Below are positions 12,242 to 24,070 of a stretch of 64,000 bases of DNA, in pieces. The notes below the pieces were generated by a model. It did not search any database. It was not told the DNA's origin and was given only the letters and a program-made list of their open reading frames with translations. Numbering within the stretch: the stretch's first letter is position 1; each line of letters opens with the position of its first letter. This DNA is from Neurospora tetraspora (Eukaryota; Ascomycota; Sordariomycetes; Sordariales; Sordariaceae). Location of the stretch: contig NW_026944390.1 in NCBI RefSeq assembly GCF_033439725.1, positions 310,001-374,000 of the forward strand. Direction: 5' to 3'. Position numbers and translations under genes: made by a program.

Positions 12242-15200
12242 ATGACTTATTGATGGATTACGAGCAGGCTGGAAAGGCCGTGAAGGCAAAGGGAAGGAGG
12301 TCCGACCGGGCATGGGCGTGGAGGTGAGGGCTGGTGTTTCGAGGTCTTCCATGTCGATGTCCCCGTCCCCGTCTTGGTGGGGATGGTGCTGTCCAAACAG
12401 CTCTGGATACCTCTCCGTGGCATCCATATCTTCAGAGGAGGAGATGGAATTCCGGCCTTGTGAATTAGGGGTGTAGAACTGAGTGGAGGTGTTGCTTTCG
12501 GTGGGCGATTGGACCGTGGCAACAGGTGTTTGCGTAGGCTGTTGTTGATGAGGCTTGTTCTCATCTAGGTTGGATGTTACGACGGATATCGCTTCCTCAT
12601 TGGCGGCGAGGTTCTCTTTCGCGACACGCTCCCGCTCGCGGGCCTCTTTCTGGGCTTGTGTGATAAGAGTGATCTTAACCTTCTTCATCCCGCCGGTCAA
12701 GTTATCCACGCCGTCGCCATGGCTGCTATTCGAAGGCTGAGTGTCCGCCGAGTGGGATGCTGGAGTTGGTGATACTAGGGATGCGTTGGAGCTCCTTGCA
12801 GATTCGATGGTTGAAGTTGAAGTCTTCCTCTGTGTCCTGGGTGCTTGCAGAGCATACTTGTTCTTTGCTGGCCCCCGCGCTTTCTTGACCACAAGAGGGT
12901 TCCCCTGCGCTCTGACGCTCATTGAGGACTCAGGCCTGATGCTCATGGATGTTTCCGGTCTTCCATCGTCTCCCGCATTCATGGCTGAGTATCTGTGGCT
13001 CGGAGGAGACGCGTCAAGGCTGTCTGGGACGATGGTCGAAGCAGCACTAAGGCGTCGACTACGTGCAGCACGAGCACCCCCTCGGGGCATACCGGTCTCT
13101 CCTGCGGACACAGCGTTCACCCGGTCTTCGTCGGTGTCCTCCTCCTTGATAGGCACTGCTTGCTTGGCTTTACGCTCCCTCAAGGCCATCCTTGTAGAAG
13201 GCCGATCCGATGCAGCATCGGACGCCGAGGTATTCGCTTGGGCCAACTGACGCTCCCGGCGAGCCTTGGTGGCCTCGGCATTGAGATCTGTATGAGTACA
13301 GCTATCCGTTTGGCGGTCGCGCGGAATAAGAAGCTTGCTCAATTCGCAGGCTGCAATAGCCCACGGAACCTCTGGAGCAGGGGGTGTCGCTATTCTCGAC
13401 GGTATTGGTGATAACGGCCTGTTGGCCGCCATGAGTGCGTGCTGATGGAGTCCGGACATACTTCTCCGTGGCGCTACAGACCGTGCTGTAGAGGCATGTG
13501 TAGGTGAACAGTAGGTAGGAGTCGCAACGTTCCGAGGGGGCTTTGGTGGTTCAGGTGGAGGAGTCAACAGTGTGGTCTCCAAACGTTCAAGCTCGGAAGC
13601 AGACCACCATGAAGGGTTGTACTGATCATGAACTTGACCATTTCCACTAGCACTGACTCCAGCAAGACCACAAACGTGACTCATGATGCCAGAGCAAAGC
13701 GCACGATCACTGTATCCTCCCTCCAGCACGCTGATGATTCGGCCCTCTACGGCCGTGCCCACTTCTGCTGCAATGCGTACTACATCTCGAGTTAATCGAG
13801 CATAGAAGTCTGTAGGAACGTTCACATCGTGTCTCTGCATTCCGGCACCCTCCCATTCGCTGGCATCGAAACCAGCAGAGAGGAAGATGGCTGCCTTTGC
13901 GTTTTGACCTGCTGCTCGCAAACGCTCCGCCTGTGCAACTAGATAGCTGCGCGCCTTATCAAGCAAGATGGTATACTTGGTCTCGTAGAGCGCCCAGAAC
14001 TCGTCTTCTGTCTTCCAGGGCTGTAGGTGAACATTCCACACGTTCTGGCCATGAGCGTTGTCGATGCAGATGCTCGCGTTCATAACCTTTTCGTCGTCGC
14101 CGGTCTCGCAAGGATACGAGTTGATATCGTGAAGACTAAAGTACCCGATCGAAGTCTTCTTCCACATGGCTGCGTTCTTTGCAGCCTTTACGCCCCTTGA
14201 GTTGTGCTGCCAAGCAATTTGCTGAGAGCCATCGCCATGGTGGAGGTCGAAGTCGATAATCGCGGCATGGGTCAAGCCATGGCTCAGGATTGCATGCATA
14301 ATGCCAACATGAACGTTATTGACCCAACAAAAACCAGAGGGGTATGAGGCGGAGCAGTGATGGCCAGGCGGGCGAATAGCTACAAAAGCTCTTTTCGGAC
14401 CCTCCGGTTTGAACACGGCATCGACTGCCTCACAGACGCCGCCGAGAGCTCCTTCGATAGCCTCCAGTGATTCTGCACCGAGATAGAGGTCGCCTTCATG
14501 GAACTTGGGAGGTTCCTCCGCATTGGGTCCACGATCCATATCCGGGCGTTGGAGTTCTTTTCCATTCGTCGCCAGCTTCGCTTCCGCGGTATCGCACATA
14601 ATCTTGAGCTCCTCCATCCATTTCGTGCCATGTACGTTGGTTACTGTCGGAGATGTGATAGGCAATCGTCGAGTCGTCTTTTGTATCAGAAAAGGTACCG
14701 AAGGGAGATTCCTGGGATCCTGATCCGGATGAATCGGGAACGAACCGTCTTGGTGTCGCTCGCCCAGACGTACATAGGCCGCCGACACTCCCAAGACGCT
14801 GGCCTTGATCCTCTCGGGTCGTTCGACAATAGTGCTCAAGTTTGCCTTGGATGTCCGCGGTCGAGAATAGCGATGTCCATAGCATGCATCGTTCAGAATA
14901 ACAATGGTCTCAGCCGACAGCTTCGGTTCATCTCCGTGATGAATCTCGAGTTCGGCCTTGAAGTGGTCACTGGCGATGGACTGCGGGGTCGGCGGGACTT
15001 TGAACTCGGACGTCTCGGGGGACATGTCGTTTAGGGGTGACTTCTTTGCGGAGGACGGGTTGAGGCTGACTGAGCTGGAGCGACGCTGGAGTAATGGACC
15101 ATGGCCATGGCTGTTGTGGGCGACCTGGATCGAGTTCATGGAGGCTTTTCGGCGGAGTGCTGGAGTTGAGGAGCGAGACGGAGGCCCGCCGGAGGATACG

Positions 15201-15625
15201 TTCCGCATGGCGCTACCGGGGCGCGATGGCGTCCCGTTTGGCGATACAGCAGTCGAAGACGAGAACTGAGGACGAAGCGGGCTGATTGCGGGTGGCGGGT
15301 GGTTTGCAGAGCGAGGACTCTTCCTAGGCGAAGGAGATTGTGAAGTGCCGGAGGACGGGGACGCGGTAGCAATGGAGAGGTGATTCAGGGACTGTGTTAA
15401 ATCGCCGTCCGCATTATTCTTATTAAGTTGTCCTTTGCTCGCCGTTCGTGATAGTCGTCTTTGTTGCAGTGTCGATGCTGTGGTTGGAGTTGTATGTGCA
15501 TCTGAACCAGCACCTGCTGGCACACCGGAAGCTCTCCTGGGATTCGTGGCGGAAGACCGGGAGGATGCCACGGACGCGGAAGACGATGGCCTGTTGTGGA
15601 ACGTGGCGGAGGAGGATGAAGCCAT
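11924..15625 (-). CDS. hda-4: Hos3-type class II histone deacetylase
   Basis: Zinc-dependent lysine deacetylase of the fungal Hos3 group, expected to act on histones in the nucleus. It is a single exon of 1,233 residues. The first ~225 residues are serine/proline-rich and disordered. The catalytic domain runs from about residue 245 to 660: it opens near AETIVILNDACYGHRYSRPR, has the active-site histidines in AIRPPGHHCSASYPSGFCW (about residue 417), the metal-binding aspartate/histidine in IIDFDLHHGDGS, and the later LSAGFDASEWE. The C-terminal ~550 residues are low complexity and basic, with a 10-residue-plus glutamine run at about 12200-12240. HDA-4 is the Neurospora name I recall for this class. 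The start is the ATG at 15625; an upstream in-frame GTG is not used. It is divergent from the secreted-protein gene. Confidence 0.92.
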
Positions 15626-17640
15626 TGTCACTGTGTGTCACGGTACGGTCGGCGTTATCGGGAGGGGTTGATGTCTGGGTGAAGAAGTTCAGATGAAAGC
15701 TGCTTCCTGCAATGCACAAGCACCTGCCTCACGGATACTGTGATTCAGTTTTGATAATGGGAACAATCAACAACTGACACAAGGGGTAAACGATATTAAA
15801 GAATTATGAATTGGTGGTCACAATGATGGAACCCGACGTCAAGGGAGAACTCTGTAGAATGTCAACAAAAACAGGAACTTGTTGCTATTGCAGAGTGAGA
15901 TCTTGGAGATGGCAGAAAAAAAGGAGACAAAGATACAAGACAGTAATTCAATGATAGCCCGCGGCAATGGAGGACTCAGAGACACAATGATATCAAATCA
16001 TTTGTCCCGGAGACATCGGTGGTCCAGAGCTTCGGGTTCTCCAGAGCAACTTTGATGAACTGGAGCGAGCGTAATCTCCCATCTCATCTCGGCCTTGTGC
16101 CTCGCTTCTCCTTGTTGGTCTGGGCGTTAAGTTGGGTGTAAGTGGCGCGTCACGCGTCGGACGTCATAGGGGAGCGGAAGGGGTCAATTTAAGATGATAA
16201 AGTGCTTGCAGCTCAGCTCCAGCTCAGCTCCTGAGCTAAGCTCGCTCCTTGCTCTAACAGCACGTGATGAACAGATAAGATAAGGACAGTGAGCTTGTTG
16301 TGGGGGCTGTTGATGCCTGCCGGTGGACCATTAGTGCACGTGCCGCTCCCCGCGCCCCGGAGTGACCAAAACCGCAACTCGTGCCCCTGCTTGGCGCTTT
16401 TGCTTTTTCAACATTTCCATATGCCGCTTGCCGCGCGCTTGTTGTTCAAGTGTGGATGTCCTCCTGCTTTTGAACCTAAAACCAGACCTCACACTTGCCT
16501 TGCAATGGATATTCTTTCTCTGCTGGATCTGCCAAGATGGTCCATCTGTTCCATGGTTCAGCATTCAGCAATTTGTTTCCCTATTTTCCCAAATCGCACA
16601 AGCTCTGTCCCTTCGCAATCCATTCCGAAACGGGATGGGACCTTCAACAAAGACACCGCAACCGTCCGGGAGCTTGAGCAATCAACAAGACAATGGAGCC
16701 ACGGCAGCATGCAGCATCTATTCATCCTTGTTTGCCTTACCGACCATCATTCACATAAGCTTACTGACAATGGCAGACGACAGCCGGAATGCCTTCAGGC
16801 TCACCCAGATACCTTTAAGCGAACATACATTCCTTATGGGTTTCTACTAATTCAGTGGTGTTCTTTGTTGTCCAATTTGTACATGTCCCCAGTTTAGGCC
16901 AAGTCGGCCAGCCTTCCGAACAGTCAACACGAGTGTGACGGTCTGATTCAGCCCCAGTTCCGCTGTGGTGCATACGAGCTGCCACTTGGGCAACATTGCA
17001 TGACGGCCAGCATGTCAGCCAAGGCGTTCTTCCCCTTTTAGAGACCTTCGCGAGCTTACAACTATCTCACACACCACTTTCACGATTGACGAGATGCGGA
17101 CTATGTATGTGTGGTGTTTTAGTGATGGCGAAAGTTGTCTTCATTTGCGCAATCACAGCTCTCTACAGAATTGTCGTCTTCGTTTCAGAGCTGGTTATTT
17201 TTTTCTCCATGGGAGCATGGATGAGCTTTCTCTTCAGTGAATCTGGATTCATCGACTCAGCCCCAGGTTTTATTTGTCTCGATCCCTGCTTAACGGCACA
17301 CACTCCCGCATTAGCTTAGCGCCACATCAAATAGTCTAGCCATCTGGCTGGCCGATCCCAGGGTCCTGGGTCCCGATCAGGTCTGGTCCCGGTGTCAGCA
17401 TGGCTCAGTCGGCATGTTGGTCTGGTGCCTGGAAGTGGTCCAGTCCTGTCGTTGCAATCAGTCCCGTGTAAGCGCTAGAGGAATGATATCGAAAGCTATA
17501 TCACCGCCATGACCCCTTCGTCTTTCTTCTCTGTTGTGTCTTCTCGGTTCCTGTCGTGTTAGCCTGTTGTGTACATACCTATCCCAGGATCCTCTCCCCG
17601 CGGTGACACTACCCCAAGCCAAAAGAAACGATCCCGAACA
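15626..17640. promoter_or_regulatory. Divergent promoter region, hda-4 / secreted protein, with two CACGTG boxes
   Basis: 2.0 kb between divergent genes. A cluster of six AGCT tetramers sits at about 16206-16245. Two perfect CACGTG E-boxes follow at 16261-16266 and 16337-16342, 76 bases apart, as bound by bHLH factors of the Cbf1/NUC-1 type. The 202-codon plus frame at 16289-16897 has no domain or signal peptide and overlaps other frames, so I leave it out. Confidence 0.5.
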
Positions 17641-18719
17641 ATGGCTCCCAAGTACCTTTCGCCTCTCCTCCTGGCCGGTAGTGCCACGGCCACGGCCTTC
17701 CAGTTCCACGGCCATCTCAACGCCCTCGCGGCGAACAACGCGGTCAACGCGGTCGCGACAACGGATGCCGGGTACAAAGCATGTACCGCCGTCAGCTCCG
17801 TGGTAATGTCCTGTTCCGCGGCGGGATCCGTCGCCGACAACGTCCCCGAGGCGTCCCAGGCGGCCTGTGTCTGCTGCCAGGGTCAGAATGAGCTGGACTC
17901 GCAGTACTCGAGCTGCGCCGCATATATCAACACTGCGCTTCAAAACCCATCCTTGGGTTCAAGTATGGTTTATTCCGTCCTCATATGTTACTTCCCATAC
18001 TAACATATGTCACAGTATACGACGCCGTCTACACCATCTGCGCCGATTACAAGTGCGGAGCCGCAGCCGTGCCATCAACAACGCAGCCGCCAGCCACCGC
18101 GGCCACCACCTCCTTCGCCACCATCACCTCGGCCCCCGCGGTGCCCGCGGCCTGCTCCTCCGTGGTCTCCATCGCCAGCCGCTGCAGTGGCGGCAACGAG
18201 GACGAGATCCTCTCCTGCCTGTGCCACGACACCTCAGGCAAGACCAACACTCAAGTTCAGAACTGGGCTAGCAGCTGTCTCCCTTGGGCCAAATCGAACT
18301 CCCCGGAGGATGTTACTGGTACGTACCTAACCAACCAATTCGCAAACCCCAGTACGGAATGGCTACGGTGACTAACAATTTCATCAGTGGTCGAAGCCCT
18401 CGAATCCATCTGCACCGCCATCGCCGGCTCCTCCCTCTCCGCCAAGGCCACCAAGAGCTCCAGCGGCGACGATAACTTGACCGTGACCAACCGCCCCGCT
18501 TTCGGTCTGCCTACCGGCACTGCGGGCAGCAATGATGATGTGTCGACTGCGACGCAGACGAGGATCGTGGAGACGGAGGCGCCGGCCGTTACGTCGAGCA
18601 GGTCCGTTACGTCGAACAGGTCGAGCGCGGCGGGAGTTATGGTTCAGCAACCGCTGGGAGGAGTGGCTGCGTGGGTTGTTAATGGGTTGCTTGCGGTTGC
18701 TGGGTATTTGGTCATTTAA
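17641..18719 (+). CDS. Secreted, probably GPI-anchored, cysteine-patterned protein
   Basis: Predicted cell-surface protein of 318 residues; function unknown. Exons 17641-17962, 18016-18318 and 18388-18719; introns of 53 bases (with an ACTAAC branch site) and 69 bases. A signal peptide is clear at the start (MAPKYLSPLLLAGSATATA). Two related cysteine modules follow: one from CTAVSSVVMSC through ACVCC to CADYKC, and one from CSSVVSIASRC through SCLCH to CLPW and ESIC. They look like an internal duplication, though not a standard CFEM spacing. A Ser/Thr-rich stretch leads to a C-terminal hydrophobic tail (GVAAWVVNGLLAVAGYLVI) after small residues (SSAAG), as in GPI signals. An in-frame ATG 72 bases upstream would bury the signal peptide, so I reject it. 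Confidence 0.85.
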
Positions 18720-19953
18720 GGGGAAGAGGGGTTTGGTTGGTTTGGTGGTTAGGGGGGCTAAGATTTGGCCAAAGCGCTATGTGAATAATGATAATGAGTT
18801 TTTTGGAAAGGTTGAAGGAGTTGGGTGAACCACATGGTGGTTGAGAGAATTATGGAAGTTCTTGTTGGGCTTCTCTTCGAGGGGATTTGGCGTTGGAGTC
18901 GGTTGGATCATGATATCAAAGATAAATATTACTCAATGCGGTATTGGCTCAAACAACTTGGACCAGATAAATGACAAGGGGACAGACATGTGGTGTTACT
19001 CCTTGCTCTGCGCAATAGACCTCAATATATCTTCTGATCTGAGATTCAATCCGTGCGGGTATCGAGAAGCAAATGTCGACGCGCGTTGATGATCTGCTTT
19101 GGTCGGAATCGTCACATTTTTGGGCAACAAACAGTCAAGCTAAAACCCTCCCTCGTTCGAAAATAAGTGAAAAAGAAAGAGAAAATTCCAAAGAACGCGT
19201 CCACACTATTTTCAACCCCAACCAAAGGTATAAAAAAAAGGGCAAAAAGCTCAGTTGCCCAGGAGGCTTGGGGGAACGAACCACCACACTCCAGCTGCGG
19301 ACCTACGAAAACTGTACCACGGGTACCGCGTACAACCGGCAATGTTTTCATGAACGGGGAACCGCTCGGCCATTTGGCCAATTGGACCGCTCTGGAATTA
19401 GGGGCCTGGTGCCGGACCTTATATGGTTGTGTTGGCTAGGTAGAGGGGCAGGCAGAGCTGGGGGATGGATGGGATGAAAGGCGCACTTGGACTTGGTTGT
19501 CCGTACCATACCGTACGGGCCATATGGGTGATATCACGAGGGAGATTCGCAAAAAAAAAAAAAAAAAAAAGAGAGACAATCACGGCAACGAACACTCCTT
19601 TTCTACATGCAACGTTGTGTATCCCAAGGTTCCTACGGCCCCACGGGATTAGTAGTTAGATCACGATCGATGCCAGTGACCCTGATATGCAGTCTGAAAA
19701 ATGTTTTGTCCTTTCTAGGCGGGCCACCGTTCACTCGGTGGTCAACTTGCGAAGTTCGAATCGTATCATCAAGAAATTCGAAAATTAAACCATTGAAACG
19801 TTTTGTCCGATACTCCAGCCCACTATTAACCTGACGCTAAAAAAAAAAAAAAACTCCCCTAAATCACCGCTTTTTAATCGCTACCTATGCATAGTCCCAT
19901 ACCGTTCATAACCCATCCATCACTCATCCCCCCTCAACTCCCAAATCCCACAC
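18720..19953. other. Convergent intergenic region
   Basis: 1.2 kb between the 3' ends of the secreted-protein and 2EXR genes. It contains 20 consecutive A at 19551-19570 and another A run near 19840. No gene, RNA or repeat family recognised. Confidence 0.5.
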
Positions 19954-20979
19954 TCATACACACGCCACGAACGACGACGTATGACTCTGCCACGGGGCAT
20001 GACTGTGATGATGATGATGATGATGGTGATGAACCTTAGTCTTCGGTATCAGCGCCAACTCATCACCGCCGTTGCGCCCTGCTGGTACATGATCCGAGCA
20101 GCAATCAAAATGTTGTTGATCGTTACTCCTTCCACCACTGCTACTCTCCTCAAACCGGGTAGTAACCCCCACCCCAACCTCATGGGTGAACGAAGCGCTT
20201 ACGTTCTCCATCAACCGCATGATTTCTTCTTTGCTTTCGGTGGGGTCGATGAATTCGATTTGATCCTCCTCATCTTCTTCTTCCTCCTCCTCCTCCTCTT
20301 CTACCCACCCACTGGTTGTTGATATTGTCGTTGCCGATGCCGTTGCCGTTGTCGAAGTAGAGGTAGTGGTAGTGGTTGTAGTAGTATTATCCAAAATCAA
20401 AAACGCCCTCTCCAACTTAAGAAAGCTCCTGATCAGACAAAACTTGCTATACGTCTCCCACGGCCTCCTGATCTCCGGTCTGACGTGATCGATGGCCAGA
20501 TTCTTCACCAGCTCCGTGGTGTTGAGGACGTACCGACCGAAATCCCGCGCCGTCTCGCTGTAACCCATCGACATGATCCTCCTTGTCCTTTCCTTTTCTT
20601 GTTCTTCTTTGCTGCCCCCACGTCCTCCTCCTTTCTGGTGATGATGAAAATCCCCTTCCTCTTCGTAGTACCGTGGTATGTAGAGGATGTCTAGGTCCGG
20701 CGCAAAGTAGATGGATCCGGACGGGTGGGTGCGCGTGCCAAAGGCTTTGGCGTAGATGCGCGAGAGCGCTTCGTGGCGGGATTCCCGGCAGACGGAGAGG
20801 ATCACGGGTGGTTTGGAGGGGGTGAAGCACCGGTCTTGGGAGGGACAGTAGTGGATTTCCAGGATGCGGGGGTGGCAGGAGGCTTGCCAGATGGCGAGGC
20901 GGAGCTCGGTGGGGAGGAGGGGGAAGAGGGTGAAGGTCCTTGGGGTGGTGGTAGTAGGTGTGGTGGTGATTTCGTCCAT
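19954..20979 (-). CDS. 2EXR-domain protein with three homopeptide tracts
   Basis: Single-exon protein of 341 residues. The N-terminal third carries the 2EXR signature common in filamentous ascomycetes: FTLFPLLPTELRLAIWQASC, then PPVILSVCRESRHEALSRIY, then IYFAPDLDILYIPR. The role of the family is unknown; it resembles F-box-like leucine-rich openings. Beyond it there are a threonine tract (about 20345-20395), a long glutamate/aspartate tract (about 20250-20305) and nine histidines near the C-terminus (about 20007-20033), all from trinucleotide repeats. The histidine and acidic tracts are likely length-variable. The start is the first ATG, six residues before a Thr-rich leader. It is divergent from the queuine transferase gene. 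Confidence 0.85.
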   Translation of the reverse strand: MDEITTTPTTTTPRTFTLFPLLPTELRLAIWQASCHPRILEIHYCPSQDRCFTPSKPPVILSVCRESRHEALSRIYAKAFGTRTHPSGSIYFAPDLDILYIPRYYEEEGDFHHHQKGGGRGGSKEEQEKERTRRIMSMGYSETARDFGRYVLNTTELVKNLAIDHVRPEIRRPWETYSKFCLIRSFLKLERAFLILDNTTTTTTTTSTSTTATASATTISTTSGWVEEEEEEEEEDEEDQIEFIDPTESKEEIMRLMENVSASFTHEVGVGVTTRFEESSSGGRSNDQQHFDCCSDHVPAGRNGGDELALIPKTKVHHHHHHHHHSHAPWQSHTSSFVACV

Positions 20980-22167
20980 GGCGAGTTTTGTGAGTCAGGT
21001 TGGATGTGAGATTTGTTTGTCCGTCTGTGTCGAGCCTTATTGCATCACTGAGTAGTATGATGGTGAAGCTTGTGGTGATACTTGTGGTGATGATGTAGAA
21101 CAGATGGTAGAGAAACGAGACGTGAAAGGAGAGAAATGGAAAAGGGAGACGGGAGGTTAAGTAGATCAGAACAGCGTCAACCCGAGCAAGAGTGACGAGC
21201 ACGGGACTCGAAACCCAGACTTGACAACACACTATCGAAACAAAACCTTTTGCGTTCTAGAATAAGGTTTTGTGGGGATTGTATCCGCGTAGTGCTTGAG
21301 TCAATGGATATCGCCAAGGCTGGTCATGGACGCAGCCGAGGCCGGAGTGATGAAGGAGCGAGCGATGAGACGGGCAGTCCGAGCCTAGACAACAATGGGC
21401 GTTTGGCTATTATAGACCGTTCCATTGTCATCTCCCGTCGTTTGGCATGGCCACGACCAATTCGCTTGAACGAGCTGAGGCCCTGCGCTGTGACGCGTCG
21501 TCTGGACGGCCCAACAATGGACGGTCACTGACTGTCACTTTGTTCCTTCGATGACCTCGAGGTCCATGGGTAAACCAACAGAAACGGTAACGCGCCGCAC
21601 TGATCAGCGATGAAGCACATCATCGCCGCCCATTGCTGGCCAGCTGGCCAACGTTGAATAGTTTGTCAGGGGCTTTCCCGAGTTTGGTCATCGATCCTCA
21701 TATATCTTCGTCCAAACTGGTCTCTTCGAACAAAGTACTCTTCTCACTTATCTCGGTCATTCGGGATGATTGCAACCGTGACAGAGGAACAGAGAGGCCC
21801 GGCTGTGGATCGGAATTGCATCTTTGCGTCGAGTCTAGCGCACACACGGCAATGCGAGATGAAGCGCTTTGTTGTGCGTTGGAAAAATTCAGCAAAAGTC
21901 GGCATGTGCATGGCCAAAAGACTCCAAAGTCGTATGACAGTTAAGAATGCCAAGAAACCGCCGTTGTCTGATGCCCCTGTCGTAAACAAAAGACCAAGAG
22001 GGGCTCCAAATTCCACTTTGATTCCCGTCGCAAAATCGGAAAGTGGGGCGGGCAGGCCTGGACCCTGAACGTCATGCTTCACGTCGATCCATGCCCAAAC
22101 TCTGCATTCACGGACCTCGTGAGGGACCTGAGCTGCTTGCCTTTTGTCCTCCTCCTCGCTGCGGAGA
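20980..22167. promoter_or_regulatory. Divergent promoter region, 2EXR gene / queuine transferase
   Basis: 1.2 kb between divergent starts. Several short frames overlap on opposite strands and none has a recognisable domain. No clear TATA box or repeat. Confidence 0.45.
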
Positions 22168-23666
22168 ATGTCGGTTGTCCAAAGGATGACTTCAAACAAG
22201 GCTTCCTCGGCTGCGCTCACTTTTGAGCTGGTCGCCAAATGCTCCGTAAGTGGAAGTCCGTCTGTTGTTCTGGAACCCGAAGCCTGGGAATGAGGTCTCC
22301 ATACGGCTGGAAATAAGTCCCGTCCGTATAAGTGGGATCTGGATCCGGCTCCGCACCCATCGCGAAGCTGTCGCAATCGCCAAACCGCAATGGATGTCTG
22401 TAACTAACGTTAACACACGCGTTGGACCTAGACAACAAGGGCTCGCGCTTCCATCCTGACTCTTCCCCATGGACCCGTCAACCTCCCCATCTTCATGCCC
22501 GTGGCTACTCAGGCTTCCCTCAAGGGCATCACCCCCGAGCAACTCGAGAGTACGGGATGCCGCCTTTGTCTCAACAACACTTACCATCTAGGATTGAAGC
22601 CTGGCCAAGAGGTCCTCGATGCCGTTGGCGGCGCTCACAAACTTCAGGGCTGGAAGCACAACCTGCTGACGGACAGTGGAGGGTATGCGCCTTGTTGTAA
22701 CCAATGTATGAGTGCCGGCGCATTGCTAACTTGGCTTTCTCTTCCAGTTTCCAAATGGTATCTCTCCTCAAGCTCGCCAAGGTTACCGAAGAAGGAGTTC
22801 GCTTCCTCTCTCCCCACGATGGGTCACCCATGCTCCTCACCCCCGAACACTCGATGAGCCTTCAGAACTCGATCGGATCCGACATCATGATGCAGCTTGA
22901 CGACGTCTTGGTGACCACTCACCCGGACAAGGCCCGTATGCGCGAGGCCATGGAGCGCAGTGTACGCTGGCTGGATCGCTGCATCAAGGCCCACAAGAAC
23001 CCCGACCGCCAGAATCTGTTCTGTATCATTCAGGGTGGTTTGGATTTGGAGATGCGCAGGGAGTGCTGCCGCGAAATGGTGGCCCGGGACACCCCAGGCA
23101 TCGCCATCGGAGGTCTTAGTGGTGGTGAGGCCAAGGACGACTTCTGCAAGGTCGTGGCTACATGCACAGAACTTCTCCCCGAGTTGAAGCCTCGCTATGT
23201 CATGGGTATTGGCTACCCAGAAGACTTGGTCGTCAGCGTTGCTTTGGGGGCCGATATGTTCGACTGCGTCTGGCCCACACGTACGGCGCGGTTCGGCAAT
23301 GCCATCACGAAGCACGGTGTGCTCAACATGAAAAAGGAACAATATGCCAAGGACTTTGGACCCATCGAGGACGGTTGTGGGTGCCCATGCTGCAGGCCTG
23401 TCGACCAAGAGGGAGCCATTGGCGTCACAAGGGCGTTTGTGCATCACAATTCGGCCAAGGAAACGGTGGCAGCACACCTGTTGACCATTCACAACGTATG
23501 GTATCAGCTGCATCTCATGGGAGGTGCCAGGGACGCCATCATTGCCGACAAGTTCCCGGCCTTTGTTAAGGAGTTCTTTAACAACCTATACCCAGATAGA
23601 AAGAGCTACCCGTCGTGGACTGTAAACGCTCTGAAGACCGTAGGTATTGACTTGTTTGACAGCTGA
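22168..23666 (+). CDS. Queuine tRNA-ribosyltransferase catalytic subunit (QTRT1)
   Basis: Exchanges guanine-34 for queuine in the anticodons of tRNAs for Asp, Asn, His and Tyr. Exons 22168-22245, 22432-22682 and 22748-23666; introns of 186 and 65 bases; 415 residues. Motifs: the conserved [20 protein letters not shown] opening, NTYHL, the catalytic aspartate in TDSGGFQMVSL (the GG spans intron 2), [16 protein letters not shown], the nucleophile region [12 protein letters not shown], and a zinc site starting CGCPCC with the distal histidine in LTIHN. That catalytic set marks QTRT1 and not the QTRT2 partner. An ATG at 22186, six codons in, is an equally good start. Fungi cannot make queuine, so this is a salvage enzyme; baker's yeast lacks it. 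It is first of three tandem translation-related genes. Confidence 0.93.
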
Positions 23667-24070
23667 GGCCGCTTGGAACTTGGGGTTCAAACTCTCATAC
23701 TTTTTTCTGTTACTTGGCCGTATCATGAGTGATTGTCTATGAGCAAAGCTGCGTGTGTAGGTACCTGCTGGCTGAGCTTAGTTGTATCTACATTTGAAGA
23801 TTCAGGGTTAGGGCTCGGGATGGTGGTTGCTTGGCGTTTATTTCACGGCCCCGCTCGTGTCGGCCCAGCAGCCCAGCAACCCGGCCCGTCTGGCCAATGC
23901 GCCAATATGCGCATATATGCGCATGCGACTGAGCAACAGAAACGTCCGAGCTTTGAATTTTCGCGGACTTGAGTCCTCCATCCCGGCGATCAACGTCCCC
24001 ACGAGCCGCGCCGAACCTCGACGCCCGCCAACCGAAGCCACCGGCATCTCGACGGCACCTCGAATACACG
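23667..24070. promoter_or_regulatory. Intergenic region, QTRT1 to mrp51
   Basis: About 400 bases holding the QTRT1 3' end and the mrp51 promoter, including the palindrome at 23907-23924. One frame of the mrp51 reading frame is open back to 23969 but has no ATG, so 24071 is the start. Confidence 0.5.
23907..23924. promoter_or_regulatory. 18-base perfect palindrome upstream of mrp51
   Basis: ATGCGCATATATGCGCAT reads the same on both strands and lies 146 bases before the mrp51 start. Its size and position suit a dimeric protein-binding site. No factor is known to me for it. Confidence 0.4.

Noticed and set aside
16289-16897. 202-codon plus frame in the hda-4 upstream region
   Set aside because: No recognisable domain; another frame of similar size overlaps it; position fits promoter DNA.
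19740-19800. GTTCGAATC word suggestive of a tRNA T-arm
   Set aside because: No matching acceptor or D-arm around it. No other tRNA or 5S rRNA sequence was seen in the window.
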